Assembly: GCA_025056455.1 (NCBI GenBank)
Contig: JANWVY010000001.1
Span: 629,757-693,756, forward strand
Source: Bryobacteraceae bacterium
Lineage (GTDB): Bacteria > Acidobacteriota > Terriglobia > Bryobacterales > Bryobacteraceae
Direction of reading: 5' to 3'
Length of the DNA: 64,000 bases
In this document: positions 51,999-61,222 of the stretch, in pieces
How positions within the stretch are numbered: position 1 is the stretch's first letter
Layout: every line of letters starts with the position of its first letter
The notes under the pieces: generated by a model
Database searches by the model: none
What the model saw: the letters and a program-made list of their open reading frames with translations, nothing else
What the model was told of the DNA's origin: nothing
Made by a program: the position numbers and the translations under genes

Positions 51999-53399
51999 AT
52001 GGCGATGCTTCAGACAACGAAACTCCCCAGCGAACGCTGGATGCAACTGGGTACAGGCTTGGGGCTCTTGCTCGGCTTGCTGCTGTTGGGCAACACGATT
52101 TGGAGTTACTCTGCTGTGACGCGCCGGGTGGCGGCGGACCGCGTTCGCCGCGAGGCAGGAGAACAGGTTTCTACGCTCGAGCGCGCCCTCCAATCCGCGA
52201 CCAGTGCTTCCGCCGAACTGGCGCGGGCCATCGAGCAATCCCAAGGATCCATTTTGTGGCTGCGCATCCGCGACCTCAACGGGACGACCCTGGCTGAAGC
52301 CGGTACAAAACCATTTGAACCGGCAACGTCTGATCAGCTCCGGGCGCGACTGCGCAATCGTCAGCCAAGTTTCGAGGTTCGTGCCACGGCATGGGGCGAT
52401 GTGTTGATGGAGACCATGCCGCTCCGCTGGCACCGGCCTAGTACACAAGCTGCCACGGTGCGCCCTTTCCTGGTGATGGATGCAGCTTTTCGGGTCAAAC
52501 CCGAGGCGCGCGACGCCTTGCCCTTCCGGCGCAGCCTCATCATTAATTCCTCAGCCGCCCTGGCCTTGTTGATCGCCCTGAGTCTCGTTGGTTTGAAGAT
52601 GCGTGCCTATTTCCGCGGGCAGCAGCTTGAGCGCGAAGCGCAAATCGCGGGCGAGGTTCAGAAGGACTTGCTGGCCGGCTTCAGCCCGCTTCCAAACTCC
52701 GTCGAAGTCGCCGCGCATTGGCGGCCCGCCTCTCAGGTGGGCGGCGATTTCTATGACGTCTTCCCCATGGCGGATGGCCGGATCGGCTTCGCGCTGGGCG
52801 ACGTGTCTGGAAAGGGACTGCCAGCCGCGCTTTTGATGGGCGTGCTGCACGGCGCCATCCGGACCAGCTGCTGGACCAATTCCACCCACTCTCACGAGGA
52901 AGCAACGGAAAAGTTGAACCGCCTGCTTTGCGAAAACGCCGCCCGGCATCGATTTGCAAGTCTCTTTTGGGGCTGTCTCGATCCTCGAACAGGCCGGCTA
53001 GATTACGTTAACGCGGGCCATCTTCCCCCGCTGCTGGTTCGCCCTGGCCGCCAAGTCAAGGAGCGCCTGACCACGGGAGGTCCTGTTCTTGGTCTACTCC
53101 CGCAGGCCCGATACCGGCATGGCTCCGTATGGCTTGAGCCTAGCGACATCCTGGTGCTTTACTCCGACGGCATTGTCGAGGCGACCGATGGCCGGGAGAA
53201 TCCCTTTGAGGAACACCGTTTGATTTCTGCGGTGGACTCGGGCGCGCAAGATTCGGCGCAAGCGATTTGTGACCGTGTGTTGCAAGCGGTGCGCGACTTT
53301 CATCACGGTCCAGATCTCGAGGACGATCAAACGTTGCTTGTTCTCCGCTTCGTCGGGTCGAAAGAGACAGTGGATGAGCTGCAACCCGTGGCCGCTTAA
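51999..53399 (+). CDS. membrane-bound SpoIIE-type protein phosphatase
   Basis: A 466-residue PP2C/SpoIIE (RsbU-like) serine phosphatase. Two membrane helices (about 17-36 and 182-200) enclose a periplasmic sensor region of about 145 residues. The catalytic domain (about 215-455) has AGEVQKDLLAGFSPLPN, ASQVGGDFYDVFPM, GDVSGKGLPAALLMG, NAGHLPPLLV, LVLYSDGIVEATDGRENPFEE and DDQTLLVLRF, all with the metal-binding aspartates. Such enzymes dephosphorylate anti-sigma-factor antagonists in partner-switching systems. No partner (RsbW or RsbV type) gene is in the window. It stands 119 bases before ispH and is probably separate from that operon. Confidence 0.9.
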   Translation: MAMLQTTKLPSERWMQLGTGLGLLLGLLLLGNTIWSYSAVTRRVAADRVRREAGEQVSTLERALQSATSASAELARAIEQSQGSILWLRIRDLNGTTLAEAGTKPFEPATSDQLRARLRNRQPSFEVRATAWGDVLMETMPLRWHRPSTQAATVRPFLVMDAAFRVKPEARDALPFRRSLIINSSAALALLIALSLVGLKMRAYFRGQQLEREAQIAGEVQKDLLAGFSPLPNSVEVAAHWRPASQVGGDFYDVFPMADGRIGFALGDVSGKGLPAALLMGVLHGAIRTSCWTNSTHSHEEATEKLNRLLCENAARHRFASLFWGCLDPRTGRLDYVNAGHLPPLLVRPGRQVKERLTTGGPVLGLLPQARYRHGSVWLEPSDILVLYSDGIVEATDGRENPFEEHRLISAVDSGAQDSAQAICDRVLQAVRDFHHGPDLEDDQTLLVLRFVGSKETVDELQPVAA

Positions 53400-53501
53400 C
53401 GCAGGAATCGGGTTTTGGTTTTGAGTGAGGTCTCGAGCGAAATCGAGCGGACGCAACCTACACCAAGCCGGCTGCGCAGCCTGTTCTGCACTTGAAACCG
53501 C

Positions 53502-53507
53502 TATAAT
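53502..53507 (+). promoter_or_regulatory. possible -10 element of the hopanoid operon
   Basis: TATAAT at 53502-53507 is a consensus -10 box, followed by a GGG. A matching -35 is not clear. The start codon of ispH is only 12 bases downstream and there is no Shine-Dalgarno sequence, so the message could be leaderless. Confidence 0.45.
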
Positions 53508-53518
53508 GGGCTTAGTCT

Positions 53519-54529
53519 ATGCAAACTCTCCAAGGGGCGGGTGCGGGTCTTTTACAGGAAGAAACGGCGCAGAAAAAAATCCTTCTCATCACTCCTCGGG
53601 GATTCTGCGCTGGCGTCGTGCGCGCGATCGACGTGGTGAAGATCGCGCTTGATCTGTACGGCCCGCCGATTTATGTGCGCAAAGAGATCGTGCACAACAA
53701 ACACGTTGTGGACGAACTTCGTCGCAGCGGCGCGGTGTTCGTTGAAGAACTTTCTGAGGTGCCGGAAGGCAGCCGCGTGATTTTCAGCGCGCACGGAGTC
53801 TCGCCCGCGGTCCGGACAGAAGCCCAGAAACGGAACTTAAGAGTCATTGACGCTACCTGCCCGCTGGTGACGAAAGTACATTTGGAGGCCGTCCGTTTTG
53901 CCAAAAACGGCTTCACGATCATCCTCATTGGGCACAAGGACCACGATGAGGTCGTCGGAACGTTGGGCGAAGCACCCGAGCAAACGATCCTTGTTGAGAC
54001 TGAGGCCGATGTCGATCGCCTCGAGGTGGGCAATCCGGAGAAGATCTGCTATCTCACCCAGACCACGCTGAGCCTGGACGAGACCAAAGGCATTATTGCC
54101 CGTCTCAAAGAGCGCTTCCCGCATATTCAAGGCCCACCAGCGCAAGACATCTGTTACGCCACCGAAAATCGCCAGCAAGCCGTCAAGGCGATTGTTCCCG
54201 AGTGCGATCTCCTCCTTGTAGTGGGTTCGCAAAACAGCTCCAACTCGCGGCGCTTAGTGGAGGTTTGCGAAAAAGCGGGAGTGCCCGCCTATTTGGTGGA
54301 TGACGCCCGCCAGGTGAAACCGGAGTGGATGGAGGGGGTCACGACGGTGGCCGTCACGGCCGGGGCCTCCGCCCCAGAGAATCTTGTTCAGGAATTAGTG
54401 CTGAGCTTGCAGTCACAACACGGTTTCCCTGTGGTGAAGGAAGTCGCCGTCAAAGAGGAAAATGTGAGGTTTTCCCTTCCGCCGGAACTTGGCGCGCAGT
54501 CTTCCCGTCTAACAACTATCACGATATGA
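53519..54529 (+). CDS. ispH: 4-hydroxy-3-methylbut-2-enyl diphosphate reductase
   Basis: A 336-residue iron-sulfur enzyme that makes IPP and DMAPP in the last step of the MEP pathway. The three cluster cysteines are visible: Cys30 in [20 protein letters not shown] and the later [11 protein letters not shown]. Landmarks [29 protein letters not shown] and [16 protein letters not shown] match IspH closely. It heads the hopanoid operon; its stop overlaps the shc start by four bases (54526-54529), supplying isoprenoid precursors next to their consumer. The first 18 residues are not conserved, but there is no other in-frame ATG. Confidence 0.96.
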   Translation: MQTLQGAGAGLLQEETAQKKILLITPRGFCAGVVRAIDVVKIALDLYGPPIYVRKEIVHNKHVVDELRRSGAVFVEELSEVPEGSRVIFSAHGVSPAVRTEAQKRNLRVIDATCPLVTKVHLEAVRFAKNGFTIILIGHKDHDEVVGTLGEAPEQTILVETEADVDRLEVGNPEKICYLTQTTLSLDETKGIIARLKERFPHIQGPPAQDICYATENRQQAVKAIVPECDLLLVVGSQNSSNSRRLVEVCEKAGVPAYLVDDARQVKPEWMEGVTTVAVTAGASAPENLVQELVLSLQSQHGFPVVKEVAVKEENVRFSLPPELGAQSSRLTTITI

Positions 54530-56439
54530 TGCCTAGCCTTCAAGTCGCAGATGAGCTCCTTGCACAGTCAACCCAGGCGGCCCGCAAAGCAGTGGATGCA
54601 CTCTTGCGCATGCGCCGGCCTGAAGGCTACTGGTGGGCAGATCTCACTGCGGATACAACCTTAGAATCCGACTTCATCATGCTTCAACTCTGGCTCTACC
54701 CGCCAGAGGGCAAAGAGTGGAATCCGCCAACCCGGGATCTTGTGGATAAAGCGGTGGCCTCGATTCTGGCGCGACAGCTTCCCGATGGCGGCTTCAACAT
54801 CTACGCCAAGGGTCCTTCTGAGATCAGTGCGAGCGTTAAGGCTTACTTCGCTCTGAAAGTCGCCGGCGTTCCCGCCGACAGTCCGCGAATGGTGCAACTC
54901 CGAGAACGCATTCTCGCTCTGGGCGGGCTGCAGCGGGTCAATAGCTACGTCAAGATCAATCTCAGCCTCTTCGGACTTTACCCGCGCGAGTACGTACCTT
55001 CCATCCCGCCGGAATTCATGTTGCTCGGCAAGATCATCTACGAGATGTCTTCCTGGACGCGGGCCATCGTGATTCCTCTTTCCGTGGTCCAAGCACACAA
55101 TCCCATGCGGCCGGTTCCGGAGGGCTTTACGCTCGATGAAATTCATGCCCCGGGAGTCAGCTTCGCCTTCCAGTGGGAAACAAACCCATTCACCTGGAAA
55201 AATTTCTTTCTTGCCGTTGACCGAGCGCTGAAGATTTGGGAGAAATACGGCTCGAAAAGCATCCGCCAGAGAGCCATTAAAAAGGCCATGGAATGGGCCT
55301 TAGAACGAACCAAGGACTCCGATGGTCTAGCCGCCATCTACCCGCCCATGCAGTATCTCATCATGGCGCTCGACGTGACGGGTGTGCCACGCAATCATCC
55401 GGACCATCTCGAGGCCACAAGGCAGTTTGAAAACCTCATGGTGAACGACGGAGAGCGTTTTTTCTTCCAGCCCTGTTTCTCTCCGGTTTGGGATACTGCC
55501 ATTGCGGCTTTCGCCGTTGGAGAATCCGGACTGGCGCCCCCCGACGCCTTGAACAACACGGCCGAGTGGTTGCTCAGCAAGGAGGTTCGTAAAAAGGGAG
55601 ACTGGTCCGTCAAACGGCCCAACGTGGAGCCTTCGGGTTGGTACTTCGAGTTTGCCAACGAATTTTACCCCGACATTGACGACACAGGAATGGTGCTGCT
55701 GGCTTTTAAACACGCGCGCGCCCGCGACGCTCGACGCCAGCAAGCATCTATCCAACGCGCTGTGAACTGGCTGCTCGCCATGCAATCGAAAGACGGCGGA
55801 TGGGCAGCCTTTGACGTGGATAACAATTGGAAACCCTTGGCGGAGGTGCCGTTCGCCGATCACAACGCAATGCTCGACCCGACCTGTCCGGATATCACGG
55901 GTCGCGTAATGGAAGGTCTCTTGGCGCAAGGTGTACCTCGCCACCATCCGGCGATCCGGCGCGCGGTGGCCTACCTGCGGCGCACCCAAGAAGCAGACGG
56001 AAGTTGGTATGGACGTTGGGGCGTCGATTACATCTACGGCACATTCCTCGCCTTGCGAGGTTTGCGCGCAGCGGGCGAAGATCTCAGAGAAGCTTATATA
56101 CTCCGCGCGGCAGAGTGGCTCAGATCCATTCAGAATGCCGATGGGGGTTGGGGCGAAAGCTGCGAAAGCTACGATGCCAACACTTACGTGGGCGCTCCCA
56201 GCACCCCTTCCCAAACTGCTTGGGCAGTCATGGGATTAATCGCTAGCGGCGATTTGCAAAGCGAAAGCGTCCGGCGTGGCGTCGAATATTTGATTGAAAC
56301 CCAGCGGTCGGATGGAACATGGGATGAGGATCTTTCCACAGGCACCGGTTTTCCCCGGGTGTTTTATCTGATGTACCACCTGTATCGCAATTCCTTCCCG
56401 ACCATGGCGCTGGCGGCTTTCCTGAACGCGAAACCATGA
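54526..56439 (+). CDS. shc: squalene-hopene cyclase
   Basis: A 637-residue cyclase that folds squalene into hopene, the core of hopanoids. The ATG at 54526 overlaps ispH by four bases; an earlier frame from 54325 lies inside ispH and is rejected. QW repeats are frequent: [81 protein letters not shown] and [13 protein letters not shown]. The protonating acid motif is DIDDTG at 383-388 (consensus DXDDTA, here with Gly after Thr). SHC attaches to the inner membrane face. It is the central gene of the ispH-shc-hpnA-hpnG operon. Confidence 0.96.
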   Translation: MMPSLQVADELLAQSTQAARKAVDALLRMRRPEGYWWADLTADTTLESDFIMLQLWLYPPEGKEWNPPTRDLVDKAVASILARQLPDGGFNIYAKGPSEISASVKAYFALKVAGVPADSPRMVQLRERILALGGLQRVNSYVKINLSLFGLYPREYVPSIPPEFMLLGKIIYEMSSWTRAIVIPLSVVQAHNPMRPVPEGFTLDEIHAPGVSFAFQWETNPFTWKNFFLAVDRALKIWEKYGSKSIRQRAIKKAMEWALERTKDSDGLAAIYPPMQYLIMALDVTGVPRNHPDHLEATRQFENLMVNDGERFFFQPCFSPVWDTAIAAFAVGESGLAPPDALNNTAEWLLSKEVRKKGDWSVKRPNVEPSGWYFEFANEFYPDIDDTGMVLLAFKHARARDARRQQASIQRAVNWLLAMQSKDGGWAAFDVDNNWKPLAEVPFADHNAMLDPTCPDITGRVMEGLLAQGVPRHHPAIRRAVAYLRRTQEADGSWYGRWGVDYIYGTFLALRGLRAAGEDLREAYILRAAEWLRSIQNADGGWGESCESYDANTYVGAPSTPSQTAWAVMGLIASGDLQSESVRRGVEYLIETQRSDGTWDEDLSTGTGFPRVFYLMYHLYRNSFPTMALAAFLNAKP

Positions 56440-56498
56440 ATTCGCGTTTGGGCGAGCCGCGGTGAGGCGGAAAATCAGAGGCGGGACTTTAGAAGACC

Positions 56499-57479
56499 GT
56501 GAAACCGGTTTTTGTAACGGGGGCAACTGGTTTTCTCGGCTGGCATGTAGCGAAGTTGCTCGTCGAAAGCGGCGAGCGGGTGCGCGCACTCGTCAGGCCC
56601 GGAAAAACGGTTCGTGAACTGGACGTCGAGCTCGCGACAGGAGACCTGCGAGACCCGGATAGTGTTCGCCGTGCCGTGCAGGGCTGCTCCGTTGTCTACC
56701 ATGTCGCCGCTGACTACCGGTTGTGGTCGCGGCACCCCCAAGAATTATACCGGTCGAACGTGGATGGCACCCGCAATCTTCTCGAAGCAGCCCGCCAGGC
56801 GCGTGTCGATCGCTTGGTCTACACCAGTACAGTGGGTTGCATTGGGATCCCGGAATCAGGCATTGGAGATGAATCCACGCCCGTCAGCCTGGCCGAGATG
56901 ACGGGCGCTTACAAGCGGTCGAAATACCTCGCAGAACAAATCGCTCTCAGTTTCGCCCAGCAAGGATTCCCAGTCGTGATCGTCAACCCCACGGCGCCAA
57001 TCGGCGACCACGACGTCAAGCCGACGCCAACGGGGAAGATCATTCTCGATTTTCTCAACGGGCGCCTTCCAGCGTATGTCGAAACTGGACTGAATCTCGT
57101 TGACGCCGCCGATATCGCCCGAGGCCATTTGCTGGCCTGCCAGCGGGGCCGTACGGGAGAACGCTACATTCTCGGCTGCCAGAACCTTACTCTTCGGCAA
57201 ATCTTTGAAAAGCTCGCCGCTTTCAGCGGCAAACCAGCCCCATCAACGCAAATCCCTTTCTCCTTGGCCTACGCTGCCGGACTGGTGAGTACGGCCTGGG
57301 CTTTTGTGTCTGGGAAGGAGCCGCGAGCGCCGCTGGATGGCGTAAGGATGGCGCGCAAGAAAATGTTTGTGTCCCACCAAAAGGCGGCACGCGAGCTCGG
57401 CTATGATCCGGGGCCGGTAGACCAAGCTCTGCTGCGGGCCATCCGGTGGTTTCAAGACAACGGGTATTGTCAGGGATGA
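56499..57479 (+). CDS. hpnA: hopanoid-associated sugar epimerase
   Basis: A 326-residue extended short-chain dehydrogenase. It starts at GTG 56499 with the NAD loop TGATGFLGW (7-15). SRHPQELYRSNVDGTRNLLEAA and the active-site Y138-x-x-x-K142 (GAYKRSKYLAEQ) follow. NPTAPIGDHDVKPTPTGKIILDFLNGRLPAYV is the HpnA-type signature region. It belongs to the HpnA family, found in hopanoid clusters and thought to modify the head-group sugar. It lies 60 bases after shc, and its stop overlaps the hpnG start by four bases. Other epimerases share the fold, but context decides. Confidence 0.9.
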   Translation: MKPVFVTGATGFLGWHVAKLLVESGERVRALVRPGKTVRELDVELATGDLRDPDSVRRAVQGCSVVYHVAADYRLWSRHPQELYRSNVDGTRNLLEAARQARVDRLVYTSTVGCIGIPESGIGDESTPVSLAEMTGAYKRSKYLAEQIALSFAQQGFPVVIVNPTAPIGDHDVKPTPTGKIILDFLNGRLPAYVETGLNLVDAADIARGHLLACQRGRTGERYILGCQNLTLRQIFEKLAAFSGKPAPSTQIPFSLAYAAGLVSTAWAFVSGKEPRAPLDGVRMARKKMFVSHQKAARELGYDPGPVDQALLRAIRWFQDNGYCQG

Positions 57480-58171
57480 CTCCATTGAGCATCATCGCTG
57501 CGGAAGCGGAGGAGCTGGCCGGCCTGCTTGACCATCTCCATCAGGTCCGCCCGCTCGCCTGGCCCTTGCGTTACGCCATCCGCGCCCAACTTGGAGAACT
57601 TCCCGTCATCTTGGCGGCTAACGGGCCTGGCCCTGAACTCGCTTGCCAGGCTGCGAGGACAGTGGCGGAACATTTTCCCTCCAGTTTGTTTTTGAGCACA
57701 GGTTTCTGCGGTGGCCTTCAACCTGACCTGCAGGTCGGCGAGATTGTCGCGGCATCCGAAATTCGCGGCGAAGATGGACAACACTACAGGGCGCGGTTGC
57801 CCCAAACCCCTTTGCGCTCCGGTCTCATCTACAGCAGCAGCCGAGTAGCCTGCACCCATGAAGAAAAGGATGCCTTGCGACAGACCGGGGCGCTGGCTGT
57901 GGAAATGGAAGCGGCTTCCATCGCAAAGGTGGCCCAGCAAGCCGGACAACCTTTTTGTTGCATCCGCGTGGTCAGCGACGCCTGGAACGAGGACCTGCCA
58001 CTGGATTTCAACTGCTATCGCGATGCCAAAGGCCGGTTCGACCGGAAGCGGATTGCGATGGCAGCAGCGATGCAGCCGTTTCACCTCCTGCGCCCGCTGT
58101 TGCGTTTTCGAAATAACTGCCGACGAGCCGCCGAAAAGTTAGGAGACTTCCTTGCCAGCTGCCGGTTCTAG
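57476..58171 (+). CDS. hpnG: hopanoid-associated phosphorylase (HpnG-like)
   Basis: A 231-residue protein of the nucleoside phosphorylase fold. It shows VILAANGPGPELACQAARTV, STGFCGGLQPDLQVGEIVAAS, LAVEMEAASIAKVAQQAG and CIRVVSDAWNEDLPLDFN, the last two being typical phosphorylase substrate sites. In hopanoid clusters the HpnG enzyme removes adenine from adenosylhopane to give ribosylhopane, the precursor of bacteriohopanetetrol. The ATG at 57476 overlaps the hpnA stop by four bases. The next gene begins 19 bases after its stop. HpnH, which makes adenosylhopane, is not in the window. Confidence 0.88.
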   Translation: MTPLSIIAAEAEELAGLLDHLHQVRPLAWPLRYAIRAQLGELPVILAANGPGPELACQAARTVAEHFPSSLFLSTGFCGGLQPDLQVGEIVAASEIRGEDGQHYRARLPQTPLRSGLIYSSSRVACTHEEKDALRQTGALAVEMEAASIAKVAQQAGQPFCCIRVVSDAWNEDLPLDFNCYRDAKGRFDRKRIAMAAAMQPFHLLRPLLRFRNNCRRAAEKLGDFLASCRF

Positions 58172-58190
58172 TTTTCGTGTCCCCAGCCAC

Positions 58191-59249
58191 ATGCAGGCCG
58201 CCGTGTACCAGGGCAACGGCAAGATCGTCGTAGACAGGATTCCCACGCCGGTTATCGGACCGGGCGAGTTATTAATCCGCGTGGAAAGCTGTGGAATTTG
58301 TCACACCGACCTCAAAAAGGTTCAATATGACCTTTTACCCGCACCGCGAGTTTACGGCCATGAAACTGCCGGGCAGGTGGTAGCGATCGGTGAGGGAGTG
58401 ACCCAGTTTCAGCCAGGCGACCGGGTTATCGCCTTTCATCACATTCCGTGTAAGGCTTGTTTTTATTGCCAGCGGCGTCTCTACGCCCAATGTCCCGTGT
58501 ACAAAAAGGTGGGCATTACGGCTGGCTACGAACCGGCAGGCGGCGGCTTCGCTCAATATGTCCGCGTCATGGATTGGATCGTGGAACGCGGTGTGGAAAA
58601 AATACCAGACGGCGTTTCCTATGATCAGGCCTGTTTCGTTGAACCAGTAAATACTTGCCTTAAAGCCGTCGAAATGGCCCAAATTCAAAGTGGCGAGCTG
58701 GTGGCTGTGCTGGGCCAAGGGCCCATTGGCCTCATTTTCACGATGCTCCTCCGGCGCAAAGGCGCCACTGTGCTCACCACGGATACCATCGCCGCAAGGC
58801 GCGAGTTGTCTCAACGCTTGGGAGCCTTAGAATCCTATGACCCGCGCGAGGTGGAGCTATCGCAGCAAACCAAGGCGCTCACTGCGGGACGCGGCGCAGA
58901 TGCCGTTTTCATCGCCGTCTCCGCCCCAGGCATTGTCGAACAAGCCATCCAGGCCAGCCGGCCCGGAAGCCGGATCTTGCTGTTTGCTCAAACCTCACCG
59001 AAGGAAAGGATCGAACTTGCGGGCGCCGACATCTGTATGGGAGAACGCCTGCTGTTCGGCGCCTACAGTGCGGACATCGATCTCCAGGCCGAGTCGGCGA
59101 GGCTTGTCTTTGGCGGCGAACTGCCCCTCGAGCGGCTGGTCTCGCACCGTGTCGCGCTGGACGAAATTAGTCGGGGCTTTGACCTGGCTTTGCATCCAGA
59201 CGCCAAATCGTTGAAAATTATAGTTCACCCTCAGAGGACCACAACGTGA
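58191..59249 (+). CDS. zinc-dependent alcohol dehydrogenase, hopanoid operon, first copy
   Basis: A 352-residue medium-chain dehydrogenase. The ATG at 58191 gives MQAAVYQGNG. Catalytic zinc ligands are Cys34 or Cys37 in VESCGICHTD and His57-Glu58 in YGHETAG. The structural zinc cysteines are in PCKACFYCQRRLYAQC. The NAD loop is VLGQGPIGLIF and the fold ends normally. Family relatives include threonine, sorbitol and galactitol phosphate dehydrogenases. It follows hpnG by 19 bases and overlaps the next dehydrogenase by four bases (GTGA at 59246-59249). Its place in the hopanoid operon suggests a role on the hopanoid side chain; this is inference. Confidence 0.85.
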   Translation: MQAAVYQGNGKIVVDRIPTPVIGPGELLIRVESCGICHTDLKKVQYDLLPAPRVYGHETAGQVVAIGEGVTQFQPGDRVIAFHHIPCKACFYCQRRLYAQCPVYKKVGITAGYEPAGGGFAQYVRVMDWIVERGVEKIPDGVSYDQACFVEPVNTCLKAVEMAQIQSGELVAVLGQGPIGLIFTMLLRRKGATVLTTDTIAARRELSQRLGALESYDPREVELSQQTKALTAGRGADAVFIAVSAPGIVEQAIQASRPGSRILLFAQTSPKERIELAGADICMGERLLFGAYSADIDLQAESARLVFGGELPLERLVSHRVALDEISRGFDLALHPDAKSLKIIVHPQRTTT

Positions 59250-60286
59250 AAGAGCAGATGATGGCGGCCGTTCTGTACGGCAAAGAAAGCATGCAGATCG
59301 AGCCGGTAGCCGTTCCCCAAATCGGACCGAACGATGTGCTGGTTCGTGTTCGCGCCGCCCTGACTTGCGGCACGGATGTGAAGGTGTTCCGCCGTGGTTA
59401 CCACGCCCGGATGATCGTGCCGCCCGCCCTCTTCGGACATGAGCTCGCTGGCGATATTGTCGCGGTTGGAGAAAACGTCAAACACTTCCACCGCGGCCAG
59501 CGTGTCGTGGCCGCCAACTCCGCCCCTTGTGGCCAATGCTACTACTGCCACCGCGGCAAGGAAAATCTCTGCGAAGATCTCATGTTTAACAACGGCGCCT
59601 ATGCGGAATACATTCGCATCCCCGGGCGCATTGTAGAAAAGAACCTCTATCTAATCCCGGAGCACATCTCCTATCAGGACGCTGCCTTGATTGAGCCACT
59701 CGCCTGCGTCTTGCGCGGACTCGACGAGTGCGATCTGCGAGGCGTGGAAACTGTCGCCGTCATTGGTCTTGGCCCGATTGGTCTCATGTTCGTCCGCCTA
59801 GCCAAAGTCTTTGGCGCTCGGGTGATCGCCCTCGGCAGACGGCAATCGCAGCTTTTGCGGGCCGAACGGATGGGGGCCAGCGAACTGCTGTCCACGTCCG
59901 AGCCCTTCGATCACGCCCAGCGCGTGCGCGAGCTCACTGGTGGCCGCGGCGTGGATGTGGCAATCGAGGCAGTGGGAACCCCAGAAACCTGGCAGCTGGC
60001 CACGCGCCTGGTGCGACGCGGGGGGACCGTGAACTTCTTCGGCGGCTGTCCCAACGATAGCTCTGTGTCTCTCGACACGAACTTGTTGCATTACTCCGAA
60101 ATCACCTGCAAGGCGAGTTTCCATCATACCCCCGCCTTCATCCGCAAGGCGCTCGAAACGGTTAGCCGCGGCGACATCACAGCGGCCGATTTCGTCAACC
60201 GCGTTGAACCTTTGTCTAATTTACGCGAAGTCTTGCGTCACCTCATGAGTCACAACGGCCATCTGAAAACGGCGATCATCCCCTAG
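59246..60286 (+). CDS. zinc-dependent alcohol dehydrogenase, hopanoid operon, second copy
   Basis: A 346-residue second medium-chain zinc dehydrogenase, distinct in sequence from its neighbour. It starts at GTG 59246. Zinc ligands: CGTD in AALTCGTDVKVF, GHELAG, and the structural set PCGQCYYCHRGKENLC. NAD loop: VIGLGPIGLMF. ALIEPLACVLRGLDECDL and VVFFGGCP-like NFFGGCPNDSS match the L-threonine/sorbitol dehydrogenase group. It lies between the first dehydrogenase and hpnC with 3 bases to the latter, so both are firmly part of the operon. Two such genes side by side may carry out two oxidation/reduction steps or form a heteromer. No substrate is known. Confidence 0.85.
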   Translation: MKEQMMAAVLYGKESMQIEPVAVPQIGPNDVLVRVRAALTCGTDVKVFRRGYHARMIVPPALFGHELAGDIVAVGENVKHFHRGQRVVAANSAPCGQCYYCHRGKENLCEDLMFNNGAYAEYIRIPGRIVEKNLYLIPEHISYQDAALIEPLACVLRGLDECDLRGVETVAVIGLGPIGLMFVRLAKVFGARVIALGRRQSQLLRAERMGASELLSTSEPFDHAQRVRELTGGRGVDVAIEAVGTPETWQLATRLVRRGGTVNFFGGCPNDSSVSLDTNLLHYSEITCKASFHHTPAFIRKALETVSRGDITAADFVNRVEPLSNLREVLRHLMSHNGHLKTAIIP

Positions 60287-60289
60287 CTT

Positions 60290-61222
60290 ATGTGCGCTTG
60301 GAGGCCCGTTTTCCTCTATCCGCGCGACTTTCTCCAGAGCGCCGGCGCGCAACAGCATACCTGGAATTCCAGCGAATCTGAGCAATATACGCGATGGCTG
60401 GCCACTAACCACTACGAAAACTTTCCCGTGGTCAGCATTCTTTTGCCCAAGCGCCTGCATCAGGACTTTTTTAATGTCTATGCTTTCTGTCGCTGGGCGG
60501 ACGACCTGGGAGACGAAATTGGTGATCCGAAAGAAAGCCTGAGGTTGCTTGCCTGGTGGCGAGAAGAACTCGATCGCATGTATTCGGGCCAAGCGGCCCA
60601 CCCGGTGTTTATCGCCTTGCAAAACACCGTGCGAAGGCATGATCTACCCCAGGAGCCCTTTGCAGACCTCATCGATGCCTTTGTTCAGGACCAGCAAGTG
60701 CGGCGGTACCCAGATTGGACATCGCTCTTAGATTACTGTAAGCGCTCGGCGAATCCAGTCGGCCGCCTGGTGCTTGCACTCTGTGGTTATCGCGACGCCG
60801 AACGCCAGCGACTGGCTGACGCGACTTGCACCGCTCTTCAACTCGCCAACTTCTGGCAGGATGTGACCGTGGATTTGTTGAAAGACCGCGTTTATATCCC
60901 GCTCGAAGTCATGGCCAAGCACGGCTACTCGGTGGAACAGCTTTTCGCCAGAAGCTTTACTCCTGCCTTTCGCAGCGTAATGGTGGAAGTCGTGGCCAAA
61001 GCTCACGAGTTCTTTGAAGTGGGGCTTCAGCTACCGCCACTCATCGACCGGCGCCTGGCCATCGACATCGAGCTGTTCAGTCGCGGCGGATTGAAGATTC
61101 TCGACAAGATCGCCGCTCAAGACTACAACGTGCTGGCGGCCCGGCCAGTGCTTAGCAAACTAGAGAGGATTGGCCTGCTGTTTCAGGCCCTCTGGCGCGT
61201 AAGTTTCGCGCAAGCGGCATGA
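60290..61222 (+). CDS. hpnC: squalene synthase HpnC (hydroxysqualene synthase)
   Basis: A 310-residue trans-isoprenyl diphosphate synthase-type protein. The first aspartate-rich motif is CRWADDLGDE (68-76), and the second is NFWQDVTVDLLKDRVYIP (near residue 190). In the HpnC-HpnD-HpnE route, HpnC converts presqualene diphosphate to hydroxysqualene. Length and motifs match HpnC. Its stop overlaps the hpnD start by four bases. It lies at the 3' end of the hopanoid operon. Confidence 0.92.
   Translation: MCAWRPVFLYPRDFLQSAGAQQHTWNSSESEQYTRWLATNHYENFPVVSILLPKRLHQDFFNVYAFCRWADDLGDEIGDPKESLRLLAWWREELDRMYSGQAAHPVFIALQNTVRRHDLPQEPFADLIDAFVQDQQVRRYPDWTSLLDYCKRSANPVGRLVLALCGYRDAERQRLADATCTALQLANFWQDVTVDLLKDRVYIPLEVMAKHGYSVEQLFARSFTPAFRSVMVEVVAKAHEFFEVGLQLPPLIDRRLAIDIELFSRGGLKILDKIAAQDYNVLAARPVLSKLERIGLLFQALWRVSFAQAA

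Noticed and set aside
53400-53518. A possible tRNA between the phosphatase and ispH genes
   Set aside because: No T-loop GTTCRA sequence or acceptor-stem pairing was found.
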